DNA of 64,000 nucleotides from Tenebrio molitor. Lineage: Eukaryota > Arthropoda > Insecta > Coleoptera > Tenebrionidae. The notes beneath the pieces are model-generated. The model was not told where the DNA came from. It saw only the letters and a list, made by a program, of their open reading frames with translations, and searched no databases. Positions within the stretch are counted from its first letter, which is position 1, and every line of letters begins with the position of its first letter. The stretch covers positions 1,426,001-1,490,000 of the forward strand of contig NC_091047.1 in assembly GCF_963966145.1 (NCBI RefSeq). The letters run 5' to 3'. The translations under genes were made by a program, and so were the position numbers. Positions 56,825 through 64,000 of the stretch are shown piece by piece.

Positions 56825-59005
56825 AGATCTTTTGAAAGATTGGGAACGTCTTAAATTAAAAATCAAGATGGTAATTAAAAAGCATTAGAAAGATTAAAAA
56901 AACTGTTGTATTTAAATTAAAAAGGACAAGCTAAGAAGTGAAAAAATATTTGTTGCCAAAGATATTTTTGCCTTTCACAAGAGCAGTAGGTATCGAGCGT
57001 TCAAAGAATTTCTCTGGCCGAGCAAGCCGTGGTTTTCTCTCTTTATTACAAAGGCAAATCGTGTTTTTAGCTGGTTTACTTTGACATTTCCTTGAGATAC
57101 ATAACCTCACTTTGATCATGCTTTTAATATGAATTAAATCGTTAATAGAAAAACCATCAAAACCAAAACAAACCTTGTTGCTTATTTTAAAAAAAGAAGA
57201 AATAAAAGCACCGGTTCACTGGACCACAATATTTTTTGAACGCTCTGACGTCAAATTGTAGATAAGTCTTACTTGTGACGTTGTCGGTAAAACAGATGTT
57301 AATTTTTAAATAGCAAAATTTCGGGCTATTGTTAACACTTTTAATTAAGAGACACCATAACTCATTTGATGAATTTTCCTGGGGCAACGTACTTTGCTCA
57401 CAGGAAGTAAAAAAAAATGCAAATTACGCTGTCAGCCACGCCTGCTATTTGCGTCTTGCAGTGTTTGGTCAAAATTAGAGTGTGGTGGTTTAAAAAATAA
57501 GCATCTGCGACAGCCGCATTAGCGCCACGTCCAAGACAAATTTAAGCTTTGAGAAGAAGCATAATCAATTTTTGAAATTTTTCGTGTGAAGAAAAAAGGT
57601 GTAAATCATGTGGTAATATTGTGGATGTCTTTCTGGTATCTAGAATCTGTGTTTAAATTTGATGAAGCGTGTCTGGCAAAACGGCAAGCTTTTTCTTTTT
57701 CTTTTTAAAACGTTATCGCCCCGCCACTGCTCCGCGTTTTGCAGCCCGTCGTTAATTGACCAAAAATCGAACAAAACCCATTCCGGTCGTCCGGCAAAAG
57801 AAAAACGCTCATACACCATAAAATCCGAAAAAACCATCCATAAAAAACTTCATCCATAAAAATCATAACTCCACGTCAACCTATCGCAACCAACTCATCG
57901 AAATTAATATTTATCGTCGCCGTAGCTCGCGCCACGCAGCTCCGGAGACATTCCCAATTCATCGAAACACCTATTAATTTCTCGCCGCCTCTTCGTCTCT
58001 TCGGCTGCGGAGTCCCAAGCTGGACAAGGAGGGGACGATCTCGTCGAATTTTTACGGCGGATGCCAAGTGACACGTTAAAAGATACGTCGTATGCCTCCT
58101 CGTGTCAGTTAGTCCATAGACGTATTCTTTATGCGACAAACTGGCGAAGTATAATGAACCTGCATATCTTCAAATCTTCATTATCGTCAACGGACGCGCC
58201 GTGGGTGTTCCGGAGAGGACGACTCGCCAACTCCGGGATGGGGGTGCGCTATCGCATAGAGACCTGTCGATTTCTATCTGGACAAATTTCAACTCGTCGA
58301 CTAGGAATTTTATAGGCGGACGGCAAAAAATTAATAGACGTCGAACACTAATTAGCAGATGATTATCGGGACTGTGGCATGCGTTTTCTCCGAAAATCTC
58401 TCCCGAACGGGACATTTTCGTCAATCGTCACTTGGCCACCGATGAGGTCACCGACAAGAATTACTGTTACCCAGGAGCTGGACCAAAACTCCAAAAGGTC
58501 TCTCTCTGGATCTTGTCACGACACTCGAAATTGTTGTGGGTGTAGACAACCATGTTTTTTGCAAGTGGGAAGCTCACATACACGAGCGCAGCGAATTTTC
58601 TAGCCGCACGCGTAAGAAAGTTGAGTGTACTACATATTACGATCATAAAATTTTGGACATCAAACTTCTGTCACATTAAAAAAATTACTCTAAATCATGC
58701 TTTATTGAAACTGTCACATGAAAGATGAAATTGTTGTCAATTTGACACCGGTTTAAAATATATTTTTTTTAATATGCGAGTACATTTGGGTATTTGTTTT
58801 ATATTTTTTATTAATTAAAACCTCGTTCTATTCCATTTGTCTGATTTTTACAACTTTTTGAATATTTTCTCGGTAAATCTGACATTCACATTTTCAAAAT
58901 TGACACAATCAAAATTGAGGTTATTAATACATAAGGGTCGTTTTAGAATGTATGACAGCACGATGACATTAGTGACCAACATTTTTTGATCGCAATAGTA
59001 CATCA
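56825..59005. other. Non-coding; GC-rich part at about 57650-58560
   Basis: No recognisable coding exon. A CACGAGCGCAGCGAAT motif lies at about 58580. Confidence 0.35.
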
Positions 59006-59007
59006 TA

Positions 59008-59281
59008 TTGGGTGATTCAAAATGATTGTGGCCAAGTATGGCAACTATGTACCAAAATTTATGTGGCAACTGTGTGGATGAGGTAGAGTTGTCATTTGTA
59101 TGACATTTCATAAGCGTGCATTTGATTTTTTTGATATCATTACACATTGATTTGACAGTTTTCAAAATTGCGCGACTATGAACTGTCAAAGAAATATCAA
59201 CTCTATCCTACCCACACAGTTGCCACATAAATTTTCGTACATAGTTGCCATACTTGGCCACAATCATTTTGAATCACCCAA
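59008..59281. mobile_element. 274-bp mariner-type MITE
   Basis: Ends TTGGGTGATTCAAAATGATT and ..AATCATTTTGAATCACCCAA, TIRs about 60 bp continuing through GTGGCCAAGTATGGCAACTA, TA at 59006-59007 and 59282-59283. Confidence 0.92.
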
Positions 59282-59283
59282 TA

Positions 59284-60720
59284 TTTGAAACGTTATTGTC
59301 TCTGAAAAATTACAAATTAATCATGAAACTGCAAAACAAAAGCTAGCATTAATTTTCTACTGTCAAAAGCAGCTGCCACGATGTGTGCACATTTTGAGTT
59401 TTTTTTTTACAATGATTCCAATCAAACGAGTTAATACGGTGGTGACAGTGACATTGTCATCCAGAACAAAAAACCTTAAGGCAGCAATTGTTTTTGATCG
59501 TGACGTCACAGTAAAGGTTTCATCGAAAAACGAATTAAACGTCCAGAATTTAATAAAAACAGTAATTTTTTTTAGTAGAATCATGTGTTGCGGCTTTACA
59601 ATTACTGCCTCGTGGAATAAGATGCCATTAATGACGCGAAAATTGTCATTTATAAGTGAGGTTAAGTTTGTGTATTTATGTTTTTGCGTAATTTTTACTT
59701 TGTGAATCATTTAAACAACACCAAATCACAACAAATGCTTCTTACATCTTAATTATTATATGTAGCAAATATGTTTTCAACTAAATTGTACTTACGACTT
59801 ACAGTCACGAAAAAACAAATTTTGACGTTTGGTCTTCCTCGTGACGTCACACGCTGTCTGGTGTTCTAGATGGCAATGACAGTGATAACAACTTAATAAC
59901 AACCGCTGTCAAGTATTTTACCATTTTGTATTTTTTTATTTCTGTAGCAAATCGAGCAAAACTTGATTAAGTGCGAGTGTGCTAAAGTGTGAAATTTAAA
60001 GTGCTTTATTTCACGCTGTGTAAAAAATGCCCACTTTGGACGTATAACATTGACGAACAACTTTTTTGATTAAAAACCAATTTTCCAGTTGTTAATCCGA
60101 AAATGTTTATTATTTGAATCTGTTGTTTTTTTATTTCCTCCACGCCTCATTTTTTAGCTTGTCATATTTTCTCCGTGCGTACCATTTTTGTTGCATTTAC
60201 ATATTTTCAATGAAAAATTATTCAAGGTCATCATACGAGGGAATATTAAACTACGTTCATTCATTTACTACTTAGAAATCGTCGACTTTTTTGCTTCTGT
60301 GTCGGAGACAATCAATAATAATGAGCCGGTCATGTGAGTTTTTTAATTATTGTTGAAAGTGCGAATAATTTTAGGATTTGCTAGATATTTATTTAAAAAT
60401 TTTAACTTTCAATTTTGGATTATGTTCAATTTTGTAAAAATTAGACAAGTGTATGATTTTTTAAACTTGTAGTTAGAAAGTAAAACAGAGAATCACTTAG
60501 AGTGAAAAATTATTCAAGGTAATTTTAGTGAGCGTAAAAATTGTTTAAACGTAACGTGCAAATTTTAAATGTCAATTTGCTAAAAATAAATTTTCGGTTA
60601 ATTGAACCTTTCAGTTTCATTTTGGATTTTTTAAATTTTCCTCGGAACTTAAAAAGGAATTTATTTCAAACCGTATTAATTTAAAATATTTTCTATTTGT
60701 CAATAATAGAAGTTATAAAG
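59284..60720. other. AT-rich non-coding
   Basis: Contains two CRE-like TGACGTCA sites (59501-59508 and 59842-59849). No gene recognised. Confidence 0.35.
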
Positions 60721-60722
60721 TA

Positions 60723-60927
60723 TCGGGTGTTCATTTAAATTTATCCTCAAAGTGGGCGTTGGAGAGTCGATTGTGAACGCACCGCGGATTACGGATCACG
60801 CATTAGCTGTTTCAATCTAACCTTAATTTTTGCGTTGTTTATGTTTTTACTCTGCAGACTGACGAGTGGTGCGTTCACAATCGACTTTCAAAGCCAACTT
60901 TGAGGATAAATTTAAATGAACATCCGA
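60723..60927. mobile_element. TCGGGTGTTC-family MITE (205 bp)
   Basis: Ends TCGGGTGTTCATTTAAATTT and ..AAATTTAAATGAACATCCGA, TA at 60721-60722 and 60928-60929. Confidence 0.92.
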
Positions 60928-61617
60928 TATTAATATCAGTAATAAGACAAGCAACGTTATGCGTGGTCCGTGTTTGGACGGGTGGCCGGCGAGGAGGGAA
61001 GTCGCATTCCATTATAACTTCATTACTTTTACTTAGTATTTTCTGTAATGTCATGCAAAGAATGGGTGTATAGAAAGTAAATGATAATGTAAAAAGAAAA
61101 TGTGCTTTCAAAGGAATTAATTATTACTTTATGTCATAATTTTAAATAGTGTAAGTGGAATAAAAACCTGTATTAACTAATGTTCTTGTTGGATATTCAA
61201 TGAAAGAATGATATCGTATTTTCATTCTACAACGGCAGATCGCCAATCGGATGCGTTTTGTAAATAATAAGTCGCGCATCGATTCATTGTTTTTTGTTGG
61301 TATAGTCGTGGATTAAGTATAGTCTTCAACTCGCGTATAGTGGCTATTATTCACTCGAATGATTCCACCACTCACCTAAGGCTCGTGTTGCAATTTTCAT
61401 CATCTTGAATAAAACCCATCATTATGCGCTCGTTGAAGAATGTACTATTCTTTTGCAACAAACAAACCTAAAAATTGAAAATGCCAAGCAACTAATTTCT
61501 TTGATTTGACTTTTTCATGAACTGTTTTCTAGATGAGAACAAAATTTTTGTGGCCGGATGTCATGTAAAGATGTAATAAAATGTTTAAAACCTATACATA
61601 CTTTTAAGAGATTATAT

Positions 61618-61964
61618 CGCGCTTTCAAATGAAATCCATCCTGGGCTGGGAAGGTTTTGTCAATTGTTGTACTTTTTTAAAGCGGAGATTAATTGGAGTA
61701 TGTTGACAGCTAACCTAAAATTTAAAGCCAAAAAATCTTTCTTTTTTTCTCTCTTTGCAATGTTTTACATTAAAAAATAGAATAACTTAACGATTCCTAT
61801 TCTCGAAGCAAATATCTAAGGGCACCCTAATATTCAATTATGTCCCGGTTAAACATAAACAAATGTCATTTGTGTCAAACGGCGGGAAATTCAAACTTTA
61901 CACTGTTCTGAACGGTTTAATTTTTCCAACGCCTACTCAGCCCAGGATTTCATTGGAACGCGCG
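61618..61964. mobile_element. MITE of the GCGCGTTCAAATG family, copy 3 (inverted)
   Basis: 347 bp, ends CGCGCTTTCAAATGAAATCC and ..TTTCATTGGAACGCGCG, with the TTTCCCGCC block inverted relative to copies 1 and 2. Confidence 0.85.
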
Positions 61965-64000
61965 CTGTTTTGTATACATAATTATATTTCTATTTAATTT
62001 TTTTCCTTAGTTTTTTTATTTGTAATTTAATTTTTTTGCTATGCAAAATTTAAATTGTTTCATCTCATCGTTTTCCTTAGCGGATCACTCACATCTGGAA
62101 TTTCAATCAAGATCCAGGACTATCGATAACATTCCAAATTCTTTGATTTTTTTTTAAATAAATCTGAATTCTCCCCTATCAGTTTTCACGTGAGTTCGTC
62201 CTGTTCGAAAAATATTTCTCGACAAATTCTTGACGTGCAGACCATTTTTCGATAAATTCGGGGGGAAATCCGAAAAACGACGTCGCATCGGATGTCTGTT
62301 TACCAACGGGAATAAATCTCAATAACGATATTTACCTTTTTTCGTGGATTTACACCGTCCCATAAACAATTCCAAGTGTTTTGAAGTTAATATTTGAAAT
62401 TTCTTTCGGTCGTGTTTGTTGTTATGCGGGAATTTTCATGAATTACGACTTTTTTCATGTAAAGATTGCATCGAAAATGTTTACGACAAGTGCTCATAAA
62501 TTAGAACGTTAAGAGTTTCGGACATTTACATAAACAACCTGCACAATACAATTTCTAAAATACACAAGGCTCATAACGAGGTAATCACCTGAAATAAATC
62601 GGACACCGGGGCCGATTCGAATCACTCGATAAATCTAATTTCCACCGACGACGACTCCTCGCACAGACCGAGATCGCTTTGTGTTTGTTTTCAAACACTC
62701 ATTAAAGTGGAAATGATTTTTTCCGAGCGCAACATCTGGTCAACCTTCACATTTGCCCATCGCATCCCATTATTCTTCCACGACGGGACAATATGGTCGC
62801 ACGGTTACCCAAATGTCGGTCATTTTTATCATTACGTCGTTAACTTTCTTGTTTTGCAACGTTTTCCGCATCTCATTCGATCTGGACCCTAATCGCCACC
62901 TCGTCGACCGGATCTGACCACATGGAAATGTCGTAGATCGCGTCTCAATAAACCGCGCCGCATAAAACCGACGAGGGTCCACCCATAAAAGAAAAATCTT
63001 CGTCGAGCGGACATTTAACTGTCGTAGTTTTATGCGTTTCCTTGGGTAATTTATGGGCGCGACAGGTCCCCCCCAAATCGGAATATCAAAAATCATTCGT
63101 CTCCTCCACAATTTGTCTCGTTCACTCTTAATAATAATTAATGTACGCGACCGCCTCCGAGCTTACTCGATGGCGTTACAAGATAAATTATCTAAAGGAG
63201 GTGGCATCTAGAAAGTGTATAACTCAAAGACTAAAACCAGAGATGTTTTATAAAGACCAGCACAACTACAGGTGCGATCTTATCGCTTGTTGGAATGTAG
63301 AGGCCTGTCTCTCTCAAGATTAGTATATCTAACAGCACATAAACATAATTGTCAACGGAGCACGGAGGCAAGCACTAACCCTTGGCGGCGCGAAAATCAC
63401 AAAACGTGTCGAAGAGTGTCTTTGTCACCAGCAGCGCCCTCCTTTTGGGACCTTCGATGGACCAAATAAGCCGATCATGGGGACGGGGCGATGACATAAT
63501 TGCGACAGTGGCGTCCGTATCTCCACCTTGTCAAGCCGGGATGATAAATGTGAACCGGTGATTGATTAAGGTCGGGGGGCGCGTCGGTGGAGGAAAAAAG
63601 ATGTGGGAGACGACTATGTGGGTCAATCGTGCGCGACACGCAACACCGAAATTTTATCATTTCTCAAAAAACTAACGATATTCATTTTACAACAAGCAGA
63701 TTGGTGAGGCCATACAAAATCGATTGGCGTTAAATTGGGACGGCTTGCTGGTGACAGGGCGCGTTCTAGATACGGAGGAGCGACCAAGTAATAAATAATT
63801 TTCTTTTGTGAATAAAGAATAATTGTTTAATAAAAATCTACAGTGAGATGCTTAAAATTGCAAAAATTGTTAACTGTGTAATTAGTTCTTGATGGGATTT
63901 TATTTCCAAAGGTTTGTTGTTTTTAAGTGTCAACATTTTGTATTGCTCAAGAGTTTTTCATTTTTCTGTTCTGCACAGATTTCACCTTGGTTTTCAAGAA
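61965..64000. other. Non-coding, GC-mixed from about 62170 to 63780
   Basis: Short frames only, none recognised and none with supporting splice signals. Confidence 0.35.

Noticed and set aside
1..64000. tRNA, rRNA and CRISPR features
   Set aside because: No cloverleaf with A and B box promoters, no rRNA-like conserved stretch and no regularly spaced identical repeats were found by eye.

Overview
The window looks like nuclear DNA of an insect, most likely a beetle. Genes have spliceosomal introns with GT..AG borders, the two complete genes belong to animal families, and the rest is AT-rich, transposon-laden DNA. Two short interstitial arrays of TCAGG (2844-2867 and, on the other strand, 34544-34567) match the TCAGG telomere repeat known from tenebrionid and other beetles rather than the usual insect TTAGG. 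Species is not determinable by eye.

Layout. 1-906 is the 3' end of a Ty1/copia retrotransposon: the RNase H end of pol, a tandem-repeat tail and a putative 3' LTR. 907-6539 is non-coding with one MITE bearing a perfect 8-bp target duplication (2875-3346) and a mariner-like element (3446-4580). 6579-12546 is a five-coding-exon gene for a 778-residue CABIT-domain protein, probably serrano (sano). Only about 350 bp after its polyadenylation signal, on the same strand, lies a six-exon tRNA-dihydrouridine synthase of the DUS4L type (12970-14427). A third + strand gene appears to start at 15945: a 19-codon first exon with an upstream in-frame stop and a GTAAGT donor. No following exon is recognisable, so most of 16002-64000 is probably a very long intron of that gene, or a gene desert.

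That 48-kb stretch alternates GC-rich islands (possible regulatory DNA or alternative first exons, none demonstrable) with AT-rich DNA packed with small terminal-inverted-repeat elements. At least seventeen end-to-end elements in the window have TA flanks typical of Tc1/mariner-type insertions, and many share a terminal GGGTG core. Several are nested: three deep at 18436-19912 and two deep at 38944-40293, both with long foldback arms. Two nearly identical mariner-like copies (3446-4580 and 23069-24204, opposite orientation) keep the same pair of convergent small ORFs. Other families occur two to four times each. There are also two decayed tandem arrays (about 29.5-30.0 kb and 46.1-51.4 kb), a pair of 0.5-kb dispersed repeats (44.6 and 54.25 kb), and a recurring CpG-rich GAGCG-n-AGCGAG-like core inside small foldback units.

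No bacterial features, CRISPR arrays, rRNA or convincing tRNA genes were seen. The two complete genes are not functionally linked as far as the sequence shows: one is a probable cell-polarity scaffold, the other a tRNA-modifying enzyme.
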